Source of the DNA: Malachius bipustulatus
Lineage: Eukaryota; Arthropoda; Insecta; Coleoptera; Melyridae
Reading direction: 5' to 3'
Assembly: GCA_910589415.1 (NCBI GenBank)
Contig: OU342638.1
Coordinates: 34,259,579 to 34,323,578 of the forward strand
Length of the DNA stretch: 64,000 nt
The notes under the pieces were generated by a model that saw nothing but the letters and a program-made list of their open reading frames with translations, was not told the DNA's origin and searched no databases. The stretch's first letter is position 1. Every line of letters begins with the position of its first letter. The position numbers and the translations under genes were made by a program. Shown here piece by piece: positions 28,116-40,452 of the stretch.

Positions 28116-31098
28116 TTCTCGTCCGGGAGATCATTAAAACCAAAACGGGCATGATTTTATAAGAATAATCGCCCTGTTATCCTGAAAATGGGTACTATAT
28201 CTATTGACAGTCGATTGACGGTTTTAAACTGTCTGGAAAGGTGTCTAAAATTTATTATAGGAGGAGTTCATACTTTTTTTTATAATAAACGAAGTGAGCT
28301 CTGAAATTCTGGTGTAAATCGTGATTGAAGTAATAGTTAACTGCCATACATCACTTGTCAGAATTATTTTTATGTTCCTTGCTGGTTTTTTGGTGCTTGA
28401 ATGTCACAAGAAACTTACTGACAGTCTTTATAATTGCCAAATGTCAATTTACTTGATGACAGGTGAAAAGAGAAGCCCACCCACTGTTTATTAATTAATT
28501 AATTAATTATTGATCAGACTTCTTTTTTAAATCCCCTTCAGAATTTTAAATTTTTTATTTGACTGACAGAACAGATGCCATTACATTAACACTTACTGGC
28601 CGTGTTCAGCAAAATGATCGAAATACTTTTGTCGTTCGAAGCAATATATCAGTAATTGTTACTGTTACAAAGGAACAAATTTCTTTCATTATTGCGTTCA
28701 AAAACTAAAATTTATTATTTGAGCAGTCCTCTGACTATTATTCTATAGGAAGTCTTGTAGGAAACAGTAAACTGATTGGTGGTGCTGCTGCTGAACGCTG
28801 CCATTAAGTTTATCTAACTTTGATAAGTCGAAAAATACAATCAAGTGAAGACCACCACTTTTTAATTTTTACATTTCTTTTTAATAGAGGGGCTCAAATG
28901 TCAAAGTGTCAAAAATCAAAGAAATGCCATTTTGTCATATGAGCTGTCATTAGGTGATTTGATTGAAAGCAAATTGAACGCGAGGGGGGGTTGTAAAAAA
29001 GAGTGTTTCAAATAAGTAAATAATTGGCTTTTATGCAGAAATATATCATCAGAAATTGTTTGTCTCTTACCCACAGAAGGTTGCAACTGGATGGTGTTTC
29101 AACTCATTTATCACGCCAACCTGGATACTAAATTTTTTATTTCAAGCAAATATTTTACTGAAATTTTGAGTCTCTTACTCACAGGTTTCAATTGGATGGT
29201 GCTTCAACTCATTTATAACATCAATCTGGCTAGAAGTAATATTTTAAAGTATTTGAGTCTCTATATACCTACCCCATTTACCGCTAGGAATGCGAATGAG
29301 TGATAGTTTCTGCATAACAATGCCTAACTGTCGCTGCTTGATAATAATATATAGCAATGCTGTAAAGCGTGCTAGCCATTTTTTGCCATTTAATATAATT
29401 GGGTGTCATAATCATAACTATAATATATTACATTTGTTGACGGACGAGAACTACATAATACATTTCGTACGTTCTATTTTATTAGTTGATTTATTATTTT
29501 CTGCATGAGTATGTAATGGCGTTTATTTTATACGGGGTGAAAAAGTTGATTTTTCGCTCGTATAAATGTTGGTATGTAATTTGTAGTGATTTTTTTCTTT
29601 TCTCTCAGTCGATAGTAGTGATAGTGAATGAATGGATGGATATTTAGAAGGACCTGATGATAAAAGTAAACCGGATCGATTATTATTGTGTGTATTACAG
29701 TTTATTTATGATTTACGGAGTCAAATTTGAAAACAAGCATGGATTTATTTGATTTTTTTTATTATTATTATTGTTATTATTTTTTGATTATTTGAAATGA
29801 AAAGAAACAAACTGAAAAATTTCTTCTATTCCAGTCTTGTACTCGAGTTCGTATCCTTTATTGTGAAAAGTGAGGGAAAGTGTTACCAGAATTTCGAAAA
29901 CAACGTCTTTAATCGAACTAGAACTTTCTAAACTGTCTTTTTTATACCGGGTGGTACTCGGGTGTGATCTGTCTGTCGTTGTTTGTCGGGTTGGCCGGAT
30001 TTTAGATTAAGACTGATATCATAAGTGTGTCAAATGTACTCGGACGAATTTAATGATCTGTCATTTTTTAATAAAAACAATTCTACCAACCTGGTGAGGA
30101 TAATCAGACTCGCACACCGAAACTGAAACCGACACCACCATGTATTTATAAATAAATAAATGGTAAGATTCACTCAGATACAGGTATCGTTTTAAATATG
30201 TTAGAGAACTAATAATTAATAATTAATGTGTAATTATTATGATAATCGTGTTTCTAAATTCCTAAAAAGATTTTTTTTATACTTATTATTACATAATTAT
30301 TATACTGTTGGTACCTTTGACAAAATTTTTATAAATTTGATGACATTTTTTAAATCCTGTAAGTATAATAATAATAATTAATTATTGAACTAAGCAAGTT
30401 GTGCCATTTAATTTTTTAATTAATAATAATAATTAATTAGGTGTAATAATTTTTGATGATGACACTTTAATGGTTATATTTATAAATATAATGAAATTAG
30501 GAGCGTTTTTTTAACAAATTAATTTTTATCAATCAGTTTGACATCTAACATATTTAAAGTATGTATGTATATTAAAAAAAAATATATGTAAACATATATA
30601 CATAGTTAGCTATTTGTATTTACTGTCAGCTTCTTCATTATTTAAGTGTTTTCTTGTTTATATTATTATTATTATTATTATTTGTGCAATCACTATTTTG
30701 TGATGGTTTTTAAATTTTCAAATATTTATAATCAATGCGAAAACTATTGTTTTATTTAATTTTTATTTTATTTTCGTATTTTGTAAATAATTTCACCGTT
30801 GTTATTGTAAACACCTCGTATCTTTAAGTTCGTATTTTCATTTGTATTGTTGATGTAGCATTCAAAATATATAATGTTCTTTTATGGAAAAATACAGGAA
30901 TATCAAATTTATTTATTTCGTTTAATTATTTGCTTAAATAATTTTTGAAAAAATAAACCTAAACCGTAATACACACAAAAAAAAGGTAAGTACGAGTGAT
31001 AGTAGAATAGAATAATAGATAGGAGCAAAGAGGTCCAAAAAAATTAAACAGAAAGTTCCTGTGTAATGTAGTAGCAGTCAAGATATTTGCTGGTTTAA
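28116..31098. other. dishevelled 3' region and A/T-rich intergenic DNA
   Basis: No gene is seen. The first part is presumably dishevelled 3' UTR, with many AT-rich elements and several TGTCAAA/TTTGACA motifs (28200-28940). A diverged duplication of about 100 bases lies at about 29064-29258; each copy contains TGGATGGTGTTTCAACTCATTTAT or a close variant. Simple TAATAATTA and ATT repeats occur at about 30220-30440 and 30660-30682. Confidence 0.5.
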
Positions 31099-31555
31099 CC
31101 CTTAGTTGGTAACATACTTTTTTTCACTTTATAAGTAACATCCGTCTCTCAGTCGGGGATCATATTACAGTTCCACCATTATAGGTAACATCCGTCGCTC
31201 AGTCGGAATAGGTATTACAATAATATGTATAATTACATATTTATTCGAATGTATTCTAGTAAACACAAATATATTTTATTAAAACAAGACTTATTTCATT
31301 TTTATACATTTTTTTATATATTATACCTTTTCATTCACCATACTTTCGACCACCAGCCGACTGAGAGATGGACTGAAATATATCGTTCTGAGTAACACCC
31401 GTCTCACAGACGTATTTTTGCGAAGGCGGCTACGGACTTTTTGACAACCAACTAGAGCATACCTAATACGAAATTTTTGTACATTCATTCGTTTGGATTC
31501 AGCGCAGCATCAAAACTTGGCATCCGCCTCAGAGTCGGATGTTACCAACTAAGGG
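31099..31555. mobile_element. piggyBac-type MITE with TTAA target duplication
   Basis: The element starts CCCTTAGTTGGTAACAT (31099) and ends with its exact complement ATGTTACCAACTAAGGG (to 31555). It is flanked by TTAA on both sides (31095-31098 and 31556-31559), the target and CCCT-type terminus of piggyBac elements. The 457-bp body has no transposase. A motif like GTAACATCCGTCTCTCAGTCGG is repeated inside it at about 31136 and 31186 (direct), 31362 (inverted), 31391 and 31520, giving it extra internal symmetry. It is a non-autonomous element. Confidence 0.85.
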
Positions 31556-31559
31556 TTAA

Positions 31560-32560
31560 TAAAAAAAAGTATTTTTTTGAAAGAAAAATCGCCAGGGGCA
31601 TATCTACTAATAGATTTACGGCACTTTTGATTATAGTTGTTTACTTTGAAAGGATCAGTCGTTCTCAGAAAAAATCACCAATGAAGAGAAAAAAATTTCT
31701 CAAGCTACCAGTGGCTATTTTCTGGGATTATGAGAACTACATCCCATCCCAAGAAGACGTTCTTGGGGAAAAATCGTAGGGTCGTATTACTAAATAGCGT
31801 TGGAGTACCTTTGATTACTGTTGTTTACTTTGAAAGGATCAGCCGTTCTCAGAAAAAATCTCCAACGAAGAGAAAAAATTTCTCAAGCTACTAGTGGCTA
31901 GTTTCTGGGATTAGGTATGAGAACTATATCCCATCCCTAGAAGACGTTCTTGGGGAAAAATCGTAGGGTCGTATTACCAAATAGCGTTGGAGTACCTTTG
32001 ATTACTGTTGTTTACTTTGAAAGGATCAGTCGTTCTCAGAAAAAATCACCAATGAAGAGAAAAAATTTCTCAAGCTACTAGTGGCCATTTTCTGGGATTA
32101 TGAGAACTATATCCCATCCCTAGAAGACGTTCTTGGGGAAAAATCGTAGGGTCGTATTACCAAATAGCGTTGGAGTACCTTTGATTACTGTTGTTTACTT
32201 TGAAAGGATCAGTCGTTCTCAGAAAAAATCACCAATGAAGAGAAAAAATTTCTCAAGCTACTAGTGGCTAGTTTCTGGGATTATGAGAACTATATCCCAT
32301 CCCAAGAAGACGTTCTTGGGGAAAAATCGTAGGGTCGTATTACTAAATAGCGTTCGAGTACCTTTGATTACTGTTGTTTACTTTGAAAGGATCAGTCTTT
32401 CTTATAAAAAATCATCACTGAAGCGGAAACAGTTTTTTAGACACCAGGAGTTTTTTTCTAGGTTTACAACTATTCCGTCCCAATAATCATGTTTTCTGGG
32501 AAAAAATCATAGGGTCGTAATAGTAGATAATAGGGGGTACTTTTAATTTTTGTTGCATAT
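31560..32560 (+). repeat. Satellite-like tandem array, about 183-bp unit, five copies
   Basis: The phase marker GGGTCGTA(T/A)TA occurs at 31779, 31966, 32149, 32332 and 32512, giving periods of 187, 183, 183 and 180. Units share GGATCAGTCGTTCTCAGAAA and AGAAGACGTTCTTGGGGAAA and are more than 90 percent alike by eye in the middle copies. The last copies decay toward 32560 and looser remnants run to about 32780. The array starts immediately after the piggyBac-type MITE. Short open frames in it are repeat artefacts. Confidence 0.9.
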
Positions 32561-35030
32561 ATTTTGGCAAAATCATTCGTTATTATAAAAAGATCGTCAT
32601 GCTAGAGTAAAATTTTTTTCGACTCTACAGTAGCAACTAAACTTGATCCATTATCACTATCAAATCAATCCGTCCAAAAAAAAAAAATGCGATGAAAAAA
32701 ATCGTCAGGGACGTAACAATAGATAGATATTTGAAGAGGTCTTTCTTAAAAAAATTCATAATGCGAGAGAAGAAATGTTTTATTCAAGATCTTTTAAACT
32801 TGTACTTAGTAACTACAACCTGGCAAATATTTTGACATAAACTACCTGCTGCTATACCTTTTTTTTTTCGCTAGTTTATTGATTTTTAATTTGTTTCAGC
32901 AAACCAGGCTGCAACCAAATTTTAAATTAATCAATTAATTAATTTTAGAATAATAAAATAATTTTAATATTTGTATTTCTTATTCTTTACCTAACAAGGA
33001 CAACAAGCTTTTACCCAGACGATCTTTATGTAAGAGCCACGTTGCCATATCTATATTTAAAATCACTTAAAGAGTATATTTAAAAAAATGTTAGAGCCAT
33101 TTTGCTTCTTCATAGGAGGAATATTTTAGTTCAAAAACAACTTTATTGATAATTTAATCCACTCTAGAGGACATTTTATACTTTAACGATACTGGATTTC
33201 TGGTGGGAGTGGTGGGGAACCCCCCAAATATTATATAAAACATATTATTATAGAGAAAAATTTTATTGAGGGGGGGAGAAGTTAAACAAAAAATGGCGCA
33301 GTATGACGAGTTTAGGGTTCAAATTACCAGAAACCTGAACTGGAATACAAGTAAAATTACTAGGGAAATTATTTAAAACATGGCAACATAGCGATGGTAC
33401 CGTCTTTGGTACCGTTCTCTTTCTTTCTTCAGCTCAGTCAGTTCTTCCACCACTACCACAGAATATTAAGTCTATTCTGTGCCACTACCATCATCATTAT
33501 ACCAGCGCCAGTACCATTGATACTTTCTCAAGTCTGTCTCACCATTGTTTTATCTTCCGGAGAAATTTTCCGTGTTTTGAATAGAGAAAAGTAAAGGGTG
33601 ATTAATTAATATTACAGCGCGTTTCTGAGTGATATAAAGTGATTTTCTAGGAGAAAAACCATAAAATAAAACATCTGGAGATCTCATCGTCGCTGTAATA
33701 AGACGCCCGCCCAGGTAACAGGTAAAGATACAGGTGAGTAATGATTCCATTGTTGTCAGATTAAGTAATATTCCCTAAATTAGATGTAAGAAAAAAAAGG
33801 CATATGCCCGTGAAAAACTTTATTATAAAAGTCGATGCCATGCACCAGAGCACTATCATTATTATTCCCAGTCCCTAATGATGCATGTCGATTCAATGTC
33901 ATTAATAAATTGTACAGTAATAGTGAAAGGAATAGGTAATAATAATTATATTGACATCAAATCATCGTATGTAATAATTGCTTTAAATAGAAGTAATAAT
34001 AATAATATGCAAGAAAACCATCAAAATAAATAAAAGGGGACCTTGGCTATTGAAACATTTGTTTCTGGCGCTTATTGCAAAATTATGTTGCATCCTTTCA
34101 GTTGAAGGTCCTTGATTGCCGTGTCAGTGGCGCGCGATTGATCAAATCGGTTAATTTGAAAATTTAATTTATTATTATTAGATAAAGAAATCACAAGAAA
34201 AATTAAAAATTGAACCAAATTTAGATTAATATACAAATTCTTTGATTAAAATGCTTTTTCTTCAACAAAAAAAAAAAAATAAAAATAAATAAAATAAATA
34301 TTCAAATGTTAATAAATTAAATTTAGCAACAACCTTGTCTCATTTAAATATTTGTTGTTTCAACTTTATTTTAACACTTCTACTTTAATTGAATGACAAT
34401 AATAGTTCCTGTTCCTACAAATTTAACGTCCTTCGATTTATTAACATAAAAGACAGTTAAAAGACGTTCAAAATTAATCGTTTTGTTCAATTGTCGTTAC
34501 TTTTGAGAAATTCGCTTTTGAAAATCGACCAAAATTTTGTCGATTTATCTGAAATGTGAAGGTTGGAATTCAGTTTTACAAAAAAAAAAAAAAATGAACG
34601 TCCATCGAGAATTAAAATTGAAGAAAAGCGTTAAAGAATATAAAAAAAAGTAAGTACAAGGTTTGATTGAAGAAAATTATTCTTTTTCATAAGAGCGGGT
34701 ATAAAAATCTTCAGTTGACCCTTTCGATTTGACGTCCTTGAACATCGTATCATAAGCGCGCAGTTCAAAAACGAACGGGATAGCGCTGGATAAAAATATA
34801 CAAATTTCTTGATGATCGACTATTCGATTATTGATTAGGTACCGTCTCTGGAGTCTTTAGTCTTTGGGAACATTTAAAATGAAAGGACTAATAATAATTA
34901 TAAATATAATATTTTTATCATCCCTGATCGACAATAATATCATAAGCGCGCACGTCAAAAATAAACGGGTGTGGGTGTGTATAAATATAAAAATTCGTTG
35001 TTGACTTAGCGATGTAATCTTTTCAATTAA
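32561..35030. other. Intergenic stretch with a possible untranslated exon
   Basis: No coding gene is recognisable. At about 33400-33732 the sequence is less AT-rich, contains a TCAGTCAGTT initiator-like stretch (about 33434), and ends in a good donor, ATACAG/GTGAGT (33733). It may be the untranslated first exon of the secreted-protein gene whose coding exon begins at 37222. This is inference. A segment with CATAAGCGCGC plus TTCAAAAACGAACGGG occurs at about 34750 and 34940 and again at 37160. Confidence 0.3.
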
Positions 35031-37140
35031 TGGCTCTTAATCAATTTTAGGCTACCCAGACCTTCAAAAAAACTCAATTATTGGACCTAATTCGACTTTC
35101 TGTTAAACTCAATTTTTAGCTGTAAACGGATCTTCTAAAAACTCAATTTTAAGTTAACCGAATCTTTGAAAGAACTCAATTTTTTGAGCTAAATTCGACC
35201 TCCTAAAAAACTCAATTTTTTTATTTAACCGAATCTTTGAAAAAACTCAATTTTTGAGCTAATATCGACTTTCTAAAAAACTCAATTTTTAGCTAAAAAC
35301 GGACTTTCTAAAAACTAGTTTTTGTAAGTTAACCGAATCTTTGAAAGAACTCAATTTTTGGAGCTAATTAGACTGCATAAAAAACTCAATTTTTTAGATT
35401 CAATCGGATCTTCTAAAAACTCAATTTTTTAAGTTAACCGATTCATTGAAAGAACTTATTTTTGAGCTAAATTCGTCTTTCTAAAAACTCAATTTTTTGG
35501 CTATATACAGGGTGTCCCATAATATGTGGGCAATCTCCCGGATTTGGGTAAATTTCGTAAAAATAAATGAAAAAATAGCTATAAAATTAATTCCTCAGAG
35601 ACACCCCTACAAAGATATTAGCTGTTGAAGTTGAGGGTTGAAAATCAATTTTTTGCAATAACTTTTTTATTTCTTGACCGATTTTGATAATTTTTGGTTT
35701 TATTTTGTACTATTTAGGACTGTTTAGAATAGTGTTTCATAATCTTTGGTAGCACATACATAGATCTCGGGATGGCATAACCCCCTCATTCACTTGAAAG
35801 AAAACAATAAAAATAATAATTTTACAGTTTTTTAAGGTTAATTTTCTTTTTATTTGACCTTTTTAACTTAAAAAATGTATCTTTATTTATTTCGATAGAG
35901 CGAACCGTTATCGAGATAAACGTCCTTCTAATAGGTGATGCGTCGTAGGAACTTTCTAAATTTCAAGTAAATTTTAACAAGAAGGCTGACCTATGACAGT
36001 AAATTGAGCAGAAAACAAAACAATAACTTAATTAAATACACGTCAGTGTCAAAGATTTCATTTCATGCAGATTCTAACTGATTTTAAAATGAGTTACAAA
36101 AACGCTGAATACGCAGAAAATCAGTTAGAATTGAATCTGCATGAAATGAAATTTTTGACACTGACGTGTATTTAATTAAGTTATTGTTTTGTTTTCTGCT
36201 CAATTTACTGTCAAAGGTCAGCCATCTTGTTAAAATTTACTTGAAATTTAGAAAGTTCCTGCGACGCATCACCTATTAGAAGGACGTTTATCTCGATAAC
36301 GGTTCGCTCTATCGACATAAATAAAGATACATTTTTTAAGTTAAAAAGGTCAAATAAAAAGAAAATTAACCTTAAGAAACTGTAAAATTATTATTTTTAT
36401 TGTTTTCTTTCAAGTGAATGAGGGGGTTATGCCATCCCGAGATCTATGTATGTGCTACCAAAGATTAAGAAACACTATTCTAAACAGTTCAAAATAATAA
36501 AAAATAACACCAAAAATTATCAAAATCGGTCAAGAAATAAAAAAGTTATTGCAAAAAATTGATTTCAACCCTCAACTTCAACAGCTAATATCTTTGTAGG
36601 GGTGTCTCTGAGGAATTAATTTTATAGCTATTTTTTCATTTATTTTTACGAAATTTACCCAAATCCGGGAGATTGCCCACATATTATGGGACACCCTGTA
36701 TATGGACCTTTACAAAACTCAATTTTTTAAATTAACCGAAGTTTTGGAAAACTCATCTTTTGGAGCTAATTCGACTACTTAAAAAACTCAATTTTTAGCT
36801 ATAACCGGACCTTCTAAAAACTCATTTTTTAAAGTTAACCGAATCTTTTAAAGAACTCAATTTTTGGAGCTAAATTCGACTTTCTAAAAAACTCAATTTT
36901 TTGCTATAATGGGACCTTCTAAAAACTCAATTTTTCAAGTCAAATTTTGGAGCTAATTCGACTTCCTAAAAACTCAATTTTTAACTATAACCGGATCTTC
37001 TAAAAACTCAATTTTTAAGTTAACTGAATAATCTTGGAAAGAACTCAATTTTTTTGGTTAACAGGACCTGCTAAAAAATCAAGTTGTTGAGCTATCCGGA
37101 CCTTCTTAACAATCAATTTTCTGGCCGGACCTGCTAAAAC
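35031..37140 (+). repeat. AACTCAATTTTT minisatellite array, split by a large palindrome
   Basis: A short unit runs on both sides of the foldback at 35508-36698, with members CTAAAAACTCAATTTTT, AAGTTAACCGAATCTTTGAAAG and GAGCTAAATTCGACTTTCTA. The units alternate in a period of roughly 55-65 bases. The array stops about 80 bases before the acceptor of the coding exon at 37222. It has no coding potential. Confidence 0.8.
35508..36698. mobile_element. 1.19-kb near-perfect palindrome (foldback/mariner-type MITE)
   Basis: The left end is CAGGGTGTCCCATAATATGTGG at 35508. The right end is its complement, ending CCCTG at 36698. The two arms of about 570 bases each match with only scattered differences (for example TTTATTTC versus GACATAAA near 35890 and 36315). 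They are separated by a short loop centred near 36100. The flanks are CTATATA and TATATGG, consistent with a TA target duplication. CAGGGTGTCCC-type ends with TA targets are usual for Tc1/mariner-related elements. No transposase is present. The element sits inside the AACTCAATTTTT array. Confidence 0.9.
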
Positions 37141-37238
37141 TCTTAATCGACATAAATGCCATAAGCGCGCCCTTCAAAAACGAAAAGGTGCGATTATAAA
37201 ATAAATATAAAATCTTTTCAGCGAATTTATAAACCAAA

Positions 37239-39157
37239 ATGGAGACTTCAACTTCGAGGATCATTTTCATAACCTTCGGCTTAATTTTACTGGTCGAAAT
37301 GGCCGTCTGCAAGGACATGATGAGAAAGAGCATCGTTTTCGACAAAAACACCCCGGACGTATTTTACTGCCCCATTCACAAGCCCACCGGATTCGATAAA
37401 TTGATCGTCAAGTGAGTCCAAATTTTTCCTCACAGAAGGTTCATTTTTCTATTTTATATTTTACGAAAGCGAGACGGGAATAGTTCTTTTTGTCAGTGGC
37501 GTGCGTCCTGATTGAAAAGTTCTTTCCTCTCATTGCCTTCGTTCGTTTATGGAATATTTTGATGGTTTATAAATATTTTTTCATCAGAGCAAGATCACTG
37601 AAAAAACTATGCGAGTTCGAAGGGCAACCGTTACCGGAAGATTACAAAAGTGACTGTTACCAAGACGTCGACGAATCCGACTACGCTTGTAAAGAAAAAT
37701 ACAGGATTATGGTGAGTTGCTTGATGACTTTTAAGGCGAATTAGGTTAAATCTGTCGATTAATAACTTCAAAGTGACATGTGAATTGTGAACGAAGCGTT
37801 TATTATTCGTTTTTGTTTTAAAATCCGCCCACTCGAAACTGTAAATAATTATTTTTACTAATTCAACTATTATAAATCTCGCCATATTTATTGATCCGCG
37901 TAGGTAGGTGGATTATTTTTATAAGGAATCAGGACCACATTTCATTATTCTAACATCACGACCACCTATACATACAGGTACATGTCCTTGATAATGAAAC
38001 CTTCTTGATATATCCGCGGCTATTATAGCGTTCGTGCGATTATCAGCGCGGTAAATTTAAATCAAGAATAACAATTGGTGTTTTTTACTAACAATGGTAA
38101 TTTTTTTAATTTTTCAGAAACGATTGAAAAAAGAAGATTAACATTTGGGCTTTAGCAACGGAACACGATTTAACATCTGGCTTTAAATTTTAAGCTTATT
38201 AATTAACACTGCCGCTGCTTTATTATATTAATGAGTGTGCCGCCTAGTTATTGAGGGTTCTCTTTCTATACTAGGTACGCGCGCGCCACTGGATTTGTTA
38301 TTCGGATCCTAACAATTATAATGCGGTTTTTTACCATTACATTTATAATATTACCGTACACATTTTTAACTGTACATAATAATATTTCAGTTATTTGTTT
38401 TATTTTATTTAAATAATAATAATAATAATTAAATATCCATTATACTTTTTTTATTCTCATTATTTTTATTACCCCATTCTTAGTTAATATTTTTTAATAA
38501 TAAAATTCAAATTTCATGACGCGACCGAGGATATTTTTTGGTAAGTGTTTTTGAAACGAAATTTTAGCATGCGGAATGAAAATTATTTCTACTAGGTCAA
38601 TATTTGTTTCTAATTTCGTTTTTTTATTACTCCTGTGTAGATGTATTGTAACGAACTTTACTTTAGTTACTATTTTTTGTATAATAATTATGTTTTATTT
38701 AGAAAAAAAAACATCTATAAAGATATATCTGCATGATTTGTATGTACAACTAACCGCTTCTTATATCAATATATAACAATAACTTTGTAGGAATTTCTTA
38801 TTTGAATTTGGCGCCTTTTTCTTCTTTTTTTTATTTCTAGCCTCGCTTTTTGATTGCATTCGCATTTTAATTGTGTGTCTTCTTATAAATTATAGAAATA
38901 CAGATTTTATAACGATTTTTTAATGATTTTAGATGAGAACTAACCCTCCCGGCTCCGATAAACCTTACGATGGACGTCGTATGGTTAAATTTATGAACGT
39001 CGATAAGGAATTTTATATTTCCAAAATCGATAATAAAGTTAAGGCCAAATCGCTTGAAACTGGTGGTAATAAGAGAAAATCAACAGGAGGAAGGACGCAA
39101 AGAAGGAGAAACGGTTCCAGAAAGTCTTCGCTAAGAAATAGATTGATCTACCAGTAG
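37239..39157 (+). CDS. Unknown small secreted protein with two alternative last exons
   Basis: Coding exons are 37239-37411 and 37588-37711 (phase 2 join, 99 codons). They are followed in phase 0 by either a short exon 38118-38141 (KRLKKED and stop, 106 aa in total) or a longer exon 38933-39157 (74 aa, 173 aa in total). Acceptors are TTTTTCAG and GATTTTAG. The N-terminus is a signal peptide (IIFITFGLILLVEMAVC). The mature core has Cys in VFYCPIHKP, KKLCEFEG, KSDCYQDV and YACKEKY. The long tail is very basic, with KRKSTGGRTQRRRNGSRKSS. I do not recognise the family; a secreted peptide or growth-factor-like ligand is only a guess. AATAAA occurs about 25 bases after the long-form stop. The coding exon starts after an acceptor at 37221, so an untranslated exon lies upstream. 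Confidence 0.7.
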
Positions 39158-39494
39158 TGACAGAGTGACTATGGAGCGATAAATAAATTAATGTTTAAAT
39201 AAAAAAAAAAAACTTTTCAACTTTTCATTAACATTTCTCTGCTTATTGTAATTAATTAATGTAAAATAATTTTTTGTACATAATTTTTATTAAACATATT
39301 TTTATATACATATATTGATGATACATTCTCCCTACCATGCAGCGTCCTTATTGGGTTGTTTGATCATTACGCGGTTAGATCATAAATAAAAAATATTAAT
39401 TTGAAATTATTTTAGAGCGGTCTGGAAATTAGATTATAGATTTATTAATTGTGAGTGGGTCATTGGACACCTCTCTAGACCTCTAGAGCGGCTT

Positions 39495-40452
39495 GTAATA
39501 TTCCAAGATAAGGAAAAGATAACATTGATGGGATTTTGGAAACGGTAAGAGATAGGAGATCGGTTAAATTAGAGAAAAGTTGCACGATTTGATGCTTAAT
39601 AAGAATCTGAAAAAAAAATTAGGAACAATTCGAGCTTTGCTGAAATATTCGGAAAAAACTGAAAAGTCGAATTTCTTATTTTTGGCATATCTTTTATATT
39701 ATTGAAAATACATTGATGATTTTTTGTAGGTTTATACATAATGTCATCAATAGCTACTTATTTGACGTTTAATAAATTTTCAAAGCTGACTAGATCACAT
39801 ATGCAGAGTTTTCATTGTCAAATTTTGTTTTCCTCATTGCTGCCATATTATTTTTTTTATGTCGCTTGGGATTAAAAAAATCATGGAAACCAAAATTTAA
39901 TAACATTCGGGAAAAAATTGAAAATGTTATTCTCTTTTTCGAATTTTTTTAATTTTTCCACCGAATTATGTCAATATTTGCGTTATGGGTTTCTAATTTA
40001 TCCACGGTATTCGTTTTAAAAAAATATATTTTAAATTTTTTTTAATGTTATCAATTTTTGGTTTTCATTATTTTTTCATACCGAACGACATAAAAAAATT
40101 ATTGGCGGCCTCAAAAAAAAAAAAAAGTTGACTATGAATACTCCGGGATCTAGTCGGCTTTGCAAATTTTTTAAATGTCAGATGGATAACTCGTGACGAC
40201 ATGTGTGAACCTATAAAAAAATTATCAATTTATTTTCAGTAATAAAAAAGATATCGATAAAATAAAAAATATGGAGTTTTCAGTTTTTCAGGATAGAGCT
40301 TATTCAGCAACGCCTGAAGTTTTCCCAAATTTTAATTCAGATTCTTAATAAAGTTAAAATTGCGCATCTTTTCTCTAATTCAACCGACTTCATATTTCTA
40401 ACCGTTTCCGATATCTACATAATTATCCCTTACTTATCTTGGACACACTGTA
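39495..40452. mobile_element. Large foldback element with about 350-bp inverted arms
   Basis: The left arm contains, in order, CCAAGATAAGG, GGAAACGGTAAGAGAT, TTAGAGAAAAGTTGCAC, AATAAGAATCTGAA and TTTCAAAGCTGACTAGATC. The right arm contains the complements in reverse order, ending TTATCTTGGACACACTGTA at 40452. The arms are diverged, roughly 75-80 percent alike by eye. The outer right end (ACAGTGTGTCC read inward) resembles the CAGGGTGTCC end of the palindrome at 35508. It is an old non-autonomous element with no open frame. Confidence 0.7.
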
